Source of the DNA: CALCZU01 sp964396165
GTDB taxonomy: Bacteria; Bdellovibrionota; FAC87; UBA2466
DNA length: 64,000 nt
NCBI GenBank assembly: GCA_964396165.1
Contig: CAYNEF010000017.1
Span: forward strand, 1-64,000
Direction of reading: 5' to 3'
This document shows positions 26,323-35,215 of this stretch, piece after piece; the first letter of the stretch is position 1, and each line of letters starts with the position of its first letter. The translations under genes and the position numbers were made by a program. The notes under the pieces are model-generated. The model was not told the origin of the DNA. It did not search any database and saw nothing but the letters and a program-made list of their open reading frames with translations.

Positions 26323-27648
26323 ATGCCGATCAAATTAAAAACAACGATACCCGGTCCAAGTAGTATTGCACTGATGAAGCGAAGAGAAGATGCAGTTGCA
26401 CGCGGACCCTTTCATACGACGCCACTCTTTGCTGCCAAAGCGCACGGCCCTTGGATAGAAGATGTCGATGGAAATCATGTGCTTGATTTTGCTTCTGGTA
26501 TCGGCGTCGTAAATGTAGGACATTCGCCTGAACTTGTGACAAAAGCAATTACTGATCAAGCAAGTAAATTTATTCACACAAGCTTTAATGTCGTTGCATA
26601 CGAGGGTTACGTAGCTTTATGCGAAGCCTTAAATAAAAAAATGCCAGGCAATTTCAAAAAGAAATCTTTTTTGGCAAACAGTGGAGCTGAGGCAGTAGAA
26701 AATGCAATTAAGATTGCACGTACGTATACCAAGCGGGAAGACATTGTTTGTTTTGAACACGGTTATCACGGCCGTACCTACATGGCGATGACTCTGACTG
26801 CAAAAGACAAGCCCTACAAAGCAGGGTTTGGCCCGTTTAATTCCAATGTCTACCGCGCTCCTTTTCCCTATCCGTACCGTTGGCCCTCTAGCTCACAGCC
26901 CGAAAAAGTTTCAGAAGAGTGTTTTTCACAATTTAAAGATGTCGTTGAGAAACAAACTTCTGCAAATAAAGTTGCCGCTGTAATTATCGAACCTGTAGCA
27001 GGAGAAGGTGGTTTTCTTCCTGTTCCCACGGCTTTTGCTGCTTTATTAAGAGAATATTGTACGAGTAAAGGCATCGTACTCATCTTTGACGAAGTACAAA
27101 CAGGATTTGGAAGAACAGGAACTCTTTTTGCTTCAGAGCAAATGACAGTTACTCCGGATCTTCTTGTTTCCGCTAAAGGATTAGGAGGAGGTCTTCCTAT
27201 CGCTGCAGTTACAGGCCGTGCAGAAATCATGGACGCTCCAGAAAGCGGCGGAATCGGTGGCACGTTCGGAGGAAATCCCGTTGCCTGTGCTTCCGCATTG
27301 GCAGTTTTTAAAATGTTTGAAGATGGTAATTTGATTAAAAATGCAAACAGTCTTGCTTGGACATTGAACGAGCGGTTAGAGACTTTCAAAAATCAATTTG
27401 AAATTGTGGGAGATGTGCGTGGGCTCGGGCCCATGCAAGCCATCGAGCTTGTGAAAAACAAATCCTCAAAAGAACCAAATCCAGATGCCACAAAACGCGT
27501 CATCAAATATGCCTATGAAAATGGACTGATATTGATGAATGCGGGGACATATGGAAATGTGATTCGCTTTCTTTTCCCCTTGTCTTTAAATAGGGAAGAA
27601 CTTCTGGAAGGTCTTGCGGTCGTCGAAAATGCGCTGAAAAAAGAATGA
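26323..27648 (+). CDS. gabT: Class III aminotransferase, GabT-like (4-aminobutyrate aminotransferase)
   Basis: The 441-residue PLP enzyme has the GabT pattern: NSGAEAVENAIKIAR, YHGRTYMAMTLTAK, EPVAGEGGFLPVP, FDEVQTGFGRTGTLFA, the Schiff-base lysine in LLVSAKGLGGGLPIAAVTGRAEIMDAP and GTFGGNPVACASALAV. It probably moves the amino group of GABA or a related omega-amine to 2-oxoglutarate, giving glutamate for the dehydrogenase downstream. ATG 26323 follows a GGGTGG site (26307-26312) and lies 4 bases after the ALDH stop. Other omega-amine or phospholyase class III enzymes are possible. Confidence 0.85.
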   Translation: MPIKLKTTIPGPSSIALMKRREDAVARGPFHTTPLFAAKAHGPWIEDVDGNHVLDFASGIGVVNVGHSPELVTKAITDQASKFIHTSFNVVAYEGYVALCEALNKKMPGNFKKKSFLANSGAEAVENAIKIARTYTKREDIVCFEHGYHGRTYMAMTLTAKDKPYKAGFGPFNSNVYRAPFPYPYRWPSSSQPEKVSEECFSQFKDVVEKQTSANKVAAVIIEPVAGEGGFLPVPTAFAALLREYCTSKGIVLIFDEVQTGFGRTGTLFASEQMTVTPDLLVSAKGLGGGLPIAAVTGRAEIMDAPESGGIGGTFGGNPVACASALAVFKMFEDGNLIKNANSLAWTLNERLETFKNQFEIVGDVRGLGPMQAIELVKNKSSKEPNPDATKRVIKYAYENGLILMNAGTYGNVIRFLFPLSLNREELLEGLAVVENALKKE

Positions 27649-27711
27649 GACCCTACAAATCTGTTTTGTTTTGATACGTAGTACTGTTTCTTTTAAGTAC
27701 AAAATAATTAA

Positions 27712-27750
27712 ACGTAGCAAACTCTACGTGTCGAAAAGTCATGTTATACT
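27712..27750 (+). promoter_or_regulatory. Inverted repeat and -10-like hexamer before eutA
   Basis: ACGTAG (27712-27717) and CTACGT (27724-27729) form a 6-base inverted repeat with a 6-base spacer. TATACT at 27745-27750 follows. If TATACT is a -10, transcription would start almost at the ATG of eutA (27759), making the message nearly leaderless, in keeping with the absence of a Shine-Dalgarno. No convincing -35 is visible, so an activator site is possible. Confidence 0.28.
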
Positions 27751-27758
27751 ATTTCCCT

Positions 27759-29144
27759 ATGTCGGGTTCATCCGTATTTCTTCTGGGTTTGGATATTGGT
27801 TCCACAACAACCCACCTTATGATTGCAGAGGCCGATTTATTAAAAAATTGTGTCACAGGGCGAATGGAATTTAACGCTCCGAAAATTCTTTTTAAATCCG
27901 AGCCCATCTTTACCCCGTTTCAAGAAAATGAAATTGATCTAAAAAAACTATCTGATCAGATTTCTCACTGGCTCAATCAATCCAAAATCAACTTAAAGAA
28001 TTTGGTTGGTGGCGGAGCCATTGTGACCGGGCTTGCTTCCAAAAAAAATAACGCGCTGAAAATCAAAGCGATGGTAAAACAGCTCGTATCAGAAAGTATT
28101 GTTGCGACCGCAGAAGATCCCCACCTGGAATCCTGGCTTGCCTTCAAAGGAAATTGCACAGGTCTTTTGAAGAACGAAAAAATTCTGAATTTCGATATCG
28201 GAGGAGGTACAACCAATCTTGCGATAGGCGATAGTGAAGAAGTACAGTCGACCGGCTGTCTTTTTATCGGCGCCAGACACTTCCAATTTAAGCCAGGCAC
28301 CTTTCAACTGACTGGAGTCACAGAATATGGGCAAAGACTGCTTACCCACCTAAAAATACAAAAAAAAATCGGAGAAGAACTAGAACAAAATCAAATCACG
28401 CAAATTGTAACTGAGTATGTATCAGCGTTAGAAGAAATTGCACAAGATAAACCGTCTGAAAGACTAGAAAAACTTTACGATTATTCGGTGGCGTTAAAAT
28501 TAAAGAGCAGTACGAATCACTGTACGATTGTATTTTCCGGAGGCGTCGCAGAATTACTCTATCGTTATGCGAAGGGCGAAATGCCCAATCAAAAAACAAG
28601 CTTTGGAGATTTAGGTGAAGAGTTAGCGTTAGGAATTTTACAATCCAAAATACTTTCTCACGATTTAAAGCGCGTAGTGCCCACAAATAGTGGGAGAGCA
28701 ACCGTATTTGGAATGACGCTCTACCAGGTCGAAGTTTCAGGAACGACCACTTATATTTCAGATCACTCACTTCTGCCTTTAGAGGATATCCCTATTGTAA
28801 CCACACTGGATCTTTCTTTAAAAGACGATCAGTTGATACCGAAAATAAAAATTTTGACAAGCGCAGGATCCGTTGTGGGGGCATATCTTATCTGCAACCC
28901 CTCAAATGCGCGCGAGCAATTTTCGCACTTTGCAAATATTTTTCAGGCATTACCTGAGACTAAATTCGTATTCTTTCTGGAGAATAATTTAGGTAAAACG
29001 TTTGGCAATTACTTAACAGATTGGGGTAAGTCCTCCCTAAAATGTATAGTGATAGACGAGGTGCCCTTAAAATCCGCACAATTTGCCAGCCTTGGCCGTA
29101 TGCTGCAGAATAGTATTCCTGTATCTTTTTACGGAATGAAATAA
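27759..29144 (+). CDS. eutA: Ethanolamine ammonia-lyase reactivating factor
   Basis: About 461 residues, matching EutA in length. Actin/Hsp70-like ATPase features are the phosphate-1 loop LGLDIGSTTTHLMIAEA at the N-terminus and the FDIGGGTTNLAIGDSEEV phosphate-2 loop. EutA removes damaged cobalamin from ethanolamine ammonia-lyase using ATP. The stop is directly followed by the lyase ATG at 29145, which strongly supports the call. The start is uncertain: ATG 27741 would give 6 more residues but overlaps a -10-like hexamer. I prefer 27759. Confidence 0.88.
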   Translation: MSGSSVFLLGLDIGSTTTHLMIAEADLLKNCVTGRMEFNAPKILFKSEPIFTPFQENEIDLKKLSDQISHWLNQSKINLKNLVGGGAIVTGLASKKNNALKIKAMVKQLVSESIVATAEDPHLESWLAFKGNCTGLLKNEKILNFDIGGGTTNLAIGDSEEVQSTGCLFIGARHFQFKPGTFQLTGVTEYGQRLLTHLKIQKKIGEELEQNQITQIVTEYVSALEEIAQDKPSERLEKLYDYSVALKLKSSTNHCTIVFSGGVAELLYRYAKGEMPNQKTSFGDLGEELALGILQSKILSHDLKRVVPTNSGRATVFGMTLYQVEVSGTTTYISDHSLLPLEDIPIVTTLDLSLKDDQLIPKIKILTSAGSVVGAYLICNPSNAREQFSHFANIFQALPETKFVFFLENNLGKTFGNYLTDWGKSSLKCIVIDEVPLKSAQFASLGRMLQNSIPVSFYGMK

Positions 29145-31331
29145 ATGAGAACTTTAAAACCCCTATCTGAGATCCCCGTTCCAGAAGTTAAGCCAGAACA
29201 AACGTATGTTTTGGAAGCTTTTGAAAAGAAATATTCTTTTACCGGATTAAAGAAATTACTGGCTGCCGCAGATTATTCCAAAGCCGGGGATAGAAATGCT
29301 GGCCTTGCCGCAAAGACCGAAGTGGAAAGAGAAGCGGCGCGTACTTTGCTTTCTCGTCTCACCTTGCAACACCTCTATGATCACCCGCTGACAGATAAAA
29401 ATGGCAAAATCGATTCAGTCATGCGAGTGAATTACGATATCTCACTCGATAAATTTAAGACGATTTCAAAATGCACAGTGGGAGAATTTAAAGACAAACT
29501 CTTATCTGAAAGCGAAGAGCAAGTCACAGCTTATGGATCCGCACTAACAGGAGTCATGGCCGCAGCAGTCGCAAAATTGTGCGACACGCATGAACTTGTT
29601 TACATTGCGAGAAAAATCAAGCGGCAATCAAAAGCAAGAACACACTTGGGACTTCCGGGAACTCTTTCTTCCCGCTTGCAGCCGAATCACCCTTCAGACG
29701 ATTTAAGAGGGTTGTCGTTACTCATCTATACAAGTTTTTCTTTAGGAGGAGGTGACGCACTTATCGGCGTTAATCCGGCAATTGATACAGTAGAAAATAT
29801 TTCTTCGATGCTTGTGCATTTGGACCGATTGAGAAAAAAAACAGGTGCGCCCACTCAAATCTGTGTGCTCTCCCATGTAAAAACACAGATGAAATGCCTG
29901 GAAAATGGAGTTCCCGTTGAAATCATGTTTCAAAGTCTAGCGGGCACAGAAGACACTAATTTAACGGAATTCGATTTTACGACGGATATTCTCGATGACG
30001 CTTACCGCTTAATGCAGAAAAAAGGCCCACTCCGAGATGTGGCAAAGCAATTCATGTATTTTGAAACCGGTCAGGGAAGCGAATTTACCTACGGAAAACA
30101 CAACCACACTGACATGGCTACGCTTGAAGCTCTTTGTTACGGGCTAGCGCGCAGATACGATCCTTTCATGGTGAATAACGTGACAGGATTTATCGGCCCC
30201 GAAACACATGTAGATAATTTTGAAATGATTATTTCAAACTTACAAGATCACTTCATGGGAAAGCTTCTCGGTATTCCCATGGGAATGGCACCTTGTTACA
30301 CGCTCCATTCTAAAATCACGCTCGAAGGACAGCAGATGGCGACACAACTTCTTGCTAGTGCCGGTGCGAATTACTACATGGATGTTTATTTAAATAACGA
30401 TCGCATGCTCGCGTATTTTGATACAAGTGCTCACGATAGCCAAACGTTGCGTGAGTTGCATGATAGAACGCCCAATCCAGAATTTCTCGACTGGGCCCTC
30501 ACTAAAGGAGTTTTTACAAAAGAAAATGGCAAAGTAAAAAGAGGGCCTCAATGGGGCAATCCGAAAATATTCTGCGAAAGTGAAATAGAATTTAAAGCTC
30601 TTTGTGATGTTACTCCCGCTCTTTACGGTTTTGAAAACGCGGGCGCACGACCCAAAGATAAAGTTTCTCGGGACTTAAAACTCAATCAGGCAGAAGCAAG
30701 AGCCGCAACTTACGCGGAACTCGATATTACTGCACTAGATAAAATGGTGTCTTTCGTTCACTGCGATACCAAAGCAAACTCGCGGGAAGAACATTTGAAT
30801 TCACCTTCTTTGGGTGCTTTTTTATCCGACAAGAGTAAGGAAGCGCTTACTGAAACCAAAGATGACGTACAAGTCGTCGTCTCAGACGGTTTAAGCAGTG
30901 AGGCCGTGCACCACAATATTTACGAGCTTTATCCTATTTTGTCAGATGGCTTACGGGGAAAAAAAATTAAGTCAGGCAATCCGCTTCTTGTTCGATATGG
31001 TCGCGTAAAGCTTTCCGAAGATATTTCTGAAGTAACAAAGGCCAAAGTCGTCTTGTTATTAATAGGCGAGCGCCCCGGGGGAGATGCTTACGCGAGCCGC
31101 AGTTTGTCAGCTTATTTCTTGTACCGTCTGGACTCGGAAGCTGCTCGAAAAAAGGCCATCGAATTCAGTGGCAACTCTCAAATCCGCTATGAGTACACAG
31201 TTATTTCCAATATCTACTCCAAAGGCCTTCCTCCGTCGGAGGCTGCCAGTGTGATTGTCGAGAAATTAGAAGCAATTTTAAAACACCAGGCAGCAGGAAA
31301 TCGCCTCGAATCGCTATTAGCTAAGGCGTGA
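29145..31331 (+). CDS. eutBC: Ethanolamine ammonia-lyase, EutB-EutC fusion
   Basis: One 728-residue frame holds both subunits of the adenosylcobalamin enzyme that splits ethanolamine into acetaldehyde and ammonia. Residues 1 to about 470 are EutB (large subunit), with SSRLQPNHPSDD, GVNPAIDTVEN, YFETGQGSEFTYGKHNH and YYMDVYLNNDR keeping the substrate and radical-site residues. After a linker, residues from about 500 to 728 are EutC (small subunit), with VVVSDGLSSEAVHHN and LIGERPGGDAY for cobalamin binding. The subunits are separate genes in enteric bacteria. No stop or frameshift lies between them here. EutA precedes with no gap. No microcompartment shell genes are nearby. Confidence 0.93.
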   Translation: MRTLKPLSEIPVPEVKPEQTYVLEAFEKKYSFTGLKKLLAAADYSKAGDRNAGLAAKTEVEREAARTLLSRLTLQHLYDHPLTDKNGKIDSVMRVNYDISLDKFKTISKCTVGEFKDKLLSESEEQVTAYGSALTGVMAAAVAKLCDTHELVYIARKIKRQSKARTHLGLPGTLSSRLQPNHPSDDLRGLSLLIYTSFSLGGGDALIGVNPAIDTVENISSMLVHLDRLRKKTGAPTQICVLSHVKTQMKCLENGVPVEIMFQSLAGTEDTNLTEFDFTTDILDDAYRLMQKKGPLRDVAKQFMYFETGQGSEFTYGKHNHTDMATLEALCYGLARRYDPFMVNNVTGFIGPETHVDNFEMIISNLQDHFMGKLLGIPMGMAPCYTLHSKITLEGQQMATQLLASAGANYYMDVYLNNDRMLAYFDTSAHDSQTLRELHDRTPNPEFLDWALTKGVFTKENGKVKRGPQWGNPKIFCESEIEFKALCDVTPALYGFENAGARPKDKVSRDLKLNQAEARAATYAELDITALDKMVSFVHCDTKANSREEHLNSPSLGAFLSDKSKEALTETKDDVQVVVSDGLSSEAVHHNIYELYPILSDGLRGKKIKSGNPLLVRYGRVKLSEDISEVTKAKVVLLLIGERPGGDAYASRSLSAYFLYRLDSEAARKKAIEFSGNSQIRYEYTVISNIYSKGLPPSEAASVIVEKLEAILKHQAAGNRLESLLAKA

Positions 31332-31416
31332 CGCATAGCGATAAATCTACTTTTTCCTCACTCAAACTAGTGACGTTTTAAAAAACGGAGCGTATCTTTT
31401 ACCGTTTGGAGGAGTC

Positions 31417-32694
31417 ATGCATTCGGAAGAAGTGATTGTAGGCTGGGAAGGCCATCCTTTTTACAGCAACGTGATTAAACTCATGGATCAAGCGGGCGAA
31501 CTCATCGACCTAGATCCTAATGTGTACAACCGTCTGACAAAACCAAGACGCGTTTTATACGTTTCCGTTCCAGTACGTATGGACGACGGAACCATTAAAA
31601 TTTTTGACGGCTTTCGAGTGCAGCACAACACGACACTCGGACCAGCTAAGGGCGGTATCCGCTACCATCCCGAAGTAAATTTAGCAGAAACATCCGCTCT
31701 CGCGATGCTCATGACTTTAAAAAATTCTCTTGTGGGTTTGCCACTCGGAGGAGCTAAAGGTGGTATCCGCTGTGATCCCAGTGTGATGTCTCGTCGTGAA
31801 AAACAATCATTAACCCGACGCTACACTTCTGAAATTTTTATGTTGATTGGACCGGATAAAGATATTCCGGCTCCTGACGTCGGTACGGATCAACAAACGA
31901 TGGCGTGGTTGATGGATACCTACAGTGCTCAAATGGGATACGCAGTCCCAGGTGTTGTCACAGGAAAGCCCATTGAAATCGGCGGATCTTTAGGACGTAT
32001 GGATGCCACAGGCCGTGGTGTCGTATTTACCGTCGTAGAAGCTGCAAAAAGATTGGGAATGGATCTCGGCCCGAATACGACTGTCGCCGTACAAGGTTTT
32101 GGTAACGTAGGTTACTGGGCCGCAAAAATTATCCAGAATTTAGGATGTAAAGTAGTCGCGGTTTCCGATGTCTCTGGCGGCGTTTACAATCCGAAGGGAC
32201 TTAACGTCGATGAACTCAGTAACTGGATCCGGGATAACAAAGTTTTAAAAGGTTATCCAGGTGGTGATTTCGTTTCTAACTCCGATATTTTGGAATTGGA
32301 AGTGGATGTCTTAATCCCCGCGGCACTGAATAACCAGATTACAAAAGACAACGCACATAGAATTAAATGTAAAATTCTTGCCGAAGGTGCCAACGGACCT
32401 ACGACTGCAGATGCGAACCAGATTTTGTACGAGCGCGGAATTTTTACGATTCCGGATATTTTGGCCAACTCTGGTGGTGTGATTGTATCTTATTTCGAAT
32501 GGGTACAAGGGATGCAGAACTTTTTCTGGAGTGAAAAAGACGTGAACAACAAGCTGTGGGAAAAAATTTCCTTCGCTTTCAACCGCGTATTTGATTTTCA
32601 CAAGGAAAAGAAAGTCGACATGCGACGTGCCGCCATGGCCGTTTCCATGGATCACATCTCCAAAGCAATGCTCTGGCGCGGCTTCTTCCCGTAA
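31417..32694 (+). CDS. gdhA: Glutamate dehydrogenase (Glu/Leu/Phe/Val dehydrogenase family)
   Basis: The 425-residue hexameric-type enzyme shows FRVQHNTTLGPAKGGIRYHPEV, the catalytic lysine in LPLGGAKGGI, PAPDVGTDQQTMAWLMDTY, GRGVVFTVVEAAKRLG and the Rossmann sequence VAVQGFGNVGYWAAK. The C-terminal end AANSGGV-like (ILANSGGVIVSYFEWVQ) is typical. It interconverts glutamate with 2-oxoglutarate and ammonia, and could regenerate the 2-oxoglutarate acceptor used by GabT. A strong GGAGGA ribosome site precedes the ATG. The 85-base gap after eutBC may hold its own promoter. NAD versus NADP preference cannot be read by eye. Confidence 0.92.
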   Translation: MHSEEVIVGWEGHPFYSNVIKLMDQAGELIDLDPNVYNRLTKPRRVLYVSVPVRMDDGTIKIFDGFRVQHNTTLGPAKGGIRYHPEVNLAETSALAMLMTLKNSLVGLPLGGAKGGIRCDPSVMSRREKQSLTRRYTSEIFMLIGPDKDIPAPDVGTDQQTMAWLMDTYSAQMGYAVPGVVTGKPIEIGGSLGRMDATGRGVVFTVVEAAKRLGMDLGPNTTVAVQGFGNVGYWAAKIIQNLGCKVVAVSDVSGGVYNPKGLNVDELSNWIRDNKVLKGYPGGDFVSNSDILELEVDVLIPAALNNQITKDNAHRIKCKILAEGANGPTTADANQILYERGIFTIPDILANSGGVIVSYFEWVQGMQNFFWSEKDVNNKLWEKISFAFNRVFDFHKEKKVDMRRAAMAVSMDHISKAMLWRGFFP

Positions 32695-32758
32695 TATTCA
32701 ACACGAAATTCCAGATGAATTTGTCTAGTTTTGATAGGCGAACTTATTAGAGGCAAAA

Positions 32759-32848
32759 GCCCGCGTGGGGGGTGGTACGTATGCGAGGGGAACGCGACTT
32801 CGGGGTTGGAGCGCTTCTCCTCGCATACGTACCACCCCCCACGCGGGC
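32759..32848. repeat. 30-bp perfect inverted repeat with 30-base spacer
   Basis: Bases 32759-32788 and 32819-32848 are exact reverse complements over 30 bases, separated by 30 bases. The arms are about 73% GC, far above the surroundings, and include a G6 run in the left arm matched by C6 in the right. Pairing continues partly into the loop. No T-run follows either side, so this is not a standard intrinsic terminator. It lies 64 bases after the gdhA stop. It may be a mobile miniature element, a structured RNA, or a transcription/replication barrier. No second copy was seen in the window. Confidence 0.85.
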
Positions 32849-32967
32849 GCCTTCTCAAAGCAATTCCACTACTTACTAAAGTGACAATTCTTGCATCTAG
32901 ACATTTCGTGCCTAAACACTATTATGCCCCGGTCTCTCTATAGATAGATCAAAAAAAAGGGCAAAAC

Positions 32968-33519
32968 GTGAACTACAAATCTTATATAAGCTTTTGTGTG
33001 TCAGTCATTTTCCTCGTCTCCTGCACGGGAAATAATCTAACCAATAACACTGTAAATCCCACGCCAGAACCGACACCAGAAGTGGTTGTCCCCGCTCTGC
33101 CCAAAGCTAATGCGTTTTTTAAAATCGGCTACATCCAAAAACTCTTTACGGAAAACGACAGTGTCGCCTGCATCTACGATAAAAATAATAATGAATCTGT
33201 CGTGACTTTCTCAAGCCGAGAAAATGGCGCGACACTTTCTTTTCGCATGCTGAATTTGAATATTCAAAGCGGTACTCACACTTTGGTGAATGGCAGATCG
33301 AAGGGCGTAGTCTTTTTAAATCTCGGTGGTGAAAAAAGCACAAACGTCTTTAGTTTAAGTTTGAATCCATCTAACTGTGTCGTTAATTACCACTTCACGG
33401 GTTTTCAAATGTACGCTTCTTTTCAATGCCAAAATATCGCGAATGCTCAAGGGCAAGCGGTTTCCGCAGAAGGCAGTTGGCTTTGTAACAACCAAACACA
33501 AAAAGATTGGATCTGGTAA
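32968..33519 (+). CDS. Predicted lipoprotein of unknown function
   Basis: The 183-residue protein begins with a lipoprotein signal peptide. The lipobox LVSC places the lipidated cysteine at residue 19, followed by a low-complexity Asn/Pro/Glu/Thr linker (TGNNLTNNTVNPTPEPTPEV). The remainder is a beta-rich domain with three further cysteines near the C-terminus. The start is GTG with AAGGG upstream at good spacing. The subtilase gene follows 3 bases after its stop, so the two are probably co-expressed and may interact, for example as anchor, chaperone or inhibitor. That partner role is inferred. No family recognised. Confidence 0.72.
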   Translation: MNYKSYISFCVSVIFLVSCTGNNLTNNTVNPTPEPTPEVVVPALPKANAFFKIGYIQKLFTENDSVACIYDKNNNESVVTFSSRENGATLSFRMLNLNIQSGTHTLVNGRSKGVVFLNLGGEKSTNVFSLSLNPSNCVVNYHFTGFQMYASFQCQNIANAQGQAVSAEGSWLCNNQTQKDWIW

Positions 33520-33522
33520 TTT

Positions 33523-35214
33523 ATGAATAAAAAATACATCAAATTATTCTTTCTTTTAAGTGTAGTGAGTTTTGCTGCAGTAGAACTGGAGTATCTGGCA
33601 GACGCGCGAAAAGTTCTCGGGCTAGACGCCTACCAGAACTCACAAAGGCTTTCGCAAATAAAGATCGCGATTATTGATAACGGTTTTATCGGTCTAGATC
33701 CTGACAAAAAGCTTTTACCGGAATCCGCAAAGCTCGTTTTAAATTACGATCCGGAGTTTATCAAAAAGTTCAATTTAGGCGATCCTGCTATCAATCAAAA
33801 TCAGGCGCAAACGGAGCATGGACGCGTAATGGCTCAAATCGTCTGGGGAATTACTGGCAAAAATCCTAATGGCCCACAGTTTTATCTTTTAAACGCAAAT
33901 GGAATTACAAACTTCAGACGTGCTGTTCGTTATGCGATTGAAGAAAAAGTAGATATCATACTCTACAGCCAAAACCGTGAATGTTGCGGTAATTTCGATG
34001 GTGGTGGATTTTTAAACGACATCGTCAACGATGCGACCAAAGCAGGAATTTTGTGGGTAAATGCAGCCGGAAATTACGGCGGCAATGTGATTAATAGTTC
34101 TGTTAAAGACGCACTTGCTTCTAGCATTTCTCTTAAAAGCAGACTCGATGAAAATACCGCGCAAGTAATTCTCATGTGGAATAGCAGTGGTGCTGAAGAA
34201 GACACGGGTACAGACAAAGATCTCGATTTTTATATATACGATGAAAATGGCAATGAAGTTGCCAAAAGTGAATACAAACAGGTCTTAAAAAAGCCCGAAC
34301 TTGCGGAAGGTGAAACCTTCTTACCTCGTGAGCGCGTTAAGTTCGAGTTCTCTAAAAATAGAAGCGGAAATTATAAAATCATAGTGAAGGCGAAAACCCA
34401 AAACTTTAATGAGAATGATCGCATCCGTCTTGTCATTATCCCGGAAAAACAACCGCTGTTTGATAGAGAAACAAACAGGATGGTAGGCCCGGTAGAGTTA
34501 TTAAATGCAACTCCTTATGGAGAAATCATGCCTCCTGCTGACAATCCGAATGTGATTACAGTGGGTGACTTAAGCCCAGCCTCGGCGAAAGGCCCGACAG
34601 CAGATGGGCGTATGAAGCCAGAAATTCTCCTCGAAGAATCAAGCGCAACGTTTTCCAACGGACAATCGTCGGGCGGAACTTCAAACGCTGCAGCTTACTT
34701 TGCCGGAGTGCTCGCTGTACTAAAAGCGAATCGTGCCGATTTAACAAGAAACGATGTAGTCAGCTTTCCGAAGAAACGTATTTCTACTTTAGCAAGCCCT
34801 GTTGTAAACGTGGGTATTGCAGAATTTGCGACGATGCAGGAAAAAATATTAAACACAGTAGAAGATTTGGCGAGCGAAAGTGCAGTCATTGCCGGACACT
34901 ATGCGGATGGCCGTTATGTACTTGGCATCAGCCAAAACCCACAGGAAGTTCTCTCTTCTCTTTGTGGCAAATCCAAAGAGAATGAAGCAAATGAAGTCTA
35001 TTTGGCTCTTTCGACACGGCCTCAAGGCATCGAGTGCTTCAAGCGCTATGTCGGCAATACGGGCAAAACGCAAAACTACCCTTGGGAATATAGAGGAGCC
35101 GGAGATAAACGCGCTTACATTGAAATCAGACAGGTCTTTCCCGCAATGACAGCACCTAACACTCAGGGTACCTGGCTGACACCGACTCCGGAAGAGTTAT
35201 CAGGTTTCAGATAA
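33523..35214 (+). CDS. Exported subtilisin-like (S8) serine protease
   Basis: The 563-residue protein has a signal peptide (NKKYIKLFFLLSVVSFAA) and a subtilase domain with the catalytic triad in order: Asp52 in IAIIDNGF, His99 in TEHGRVMAQ, and Ser387 in SGGTSNAAAYFAG. The oxyanion Asn region NAAGNYGG is present. A domain inserted between His and Ser (about residues 205-310) looks like a beta-sandwich (ILMWNSSGAEEDTGTDKDLDFYIYDENG). The mature protein starts close to the catalytic Asp, so there is no large N-terminal propeptide. After Ser, a 170-residue tail follows. Probably a periplasmic or secreted protease, co-transcribed with the lipoprotein and the methyltransferase. Confidence 0.88.
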   Translation: MNKKYIKLFFLLSVVSFAAVELEYLADARKVLGLDAYQNSQRLSQIKIAIIDNGFIGLDPDKKLLPESAKLVLNYDPEFIKKFNLGDPAINQNQAQTEHGRVMAQIVWGITGKNPNGPQFYLLNANGITNFRRAVRYAIEEKVDIILYSQNRECCGNFDGGGFLNDIVNDATKAGILWVNAAGNYGGNVINSSVKDALASSISLKSRLDENTAQVILMWNSSGAEEDTGTDKDLDFYIYDENGNEVAKSEYKQVLKKPELAEGETFLPRERVKFEFSKNRSGNYKIIVKAKTQNFNENDRIRLVIIPEKQPLFDRETNRMVGPVELLNATPYGEIMPPADNPNVITVGDLSPASAKGPTADGRMKPEILLEESSATFSNGQSSGGTSNAAAYFAGVLAVLKANRADLTRNDVVSFPKKRISTLASPVVNVGIAEFATMQEKILNTVEDLASESAVIAGHYADGRYVLGISQNPQEVLSSLCGKSKENEANEVYLALSTRPQGIECFKRYVGNTGKTQNYPWEYRGAGDKRAYIEIRQVFPAMTAPNTQGTWLTPTPEELSGFR

Positions 35215-35215
35215 A

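Noticed and set aside
23416..31331. Ethanolamine microcompartment (eut) locus
   Set aside because: Only EutA and the EutBC fusion are present, and no shell or EutP/EutQ-like genes are seen. The encapsulated pathway is not supported here.
32652..32943. Overlapping short frames on both strands across the inverted repeat
   Set aside because: They read nearly the same peptide on both strands only because the sequence is a palindrome. No ribosome site or family signal.
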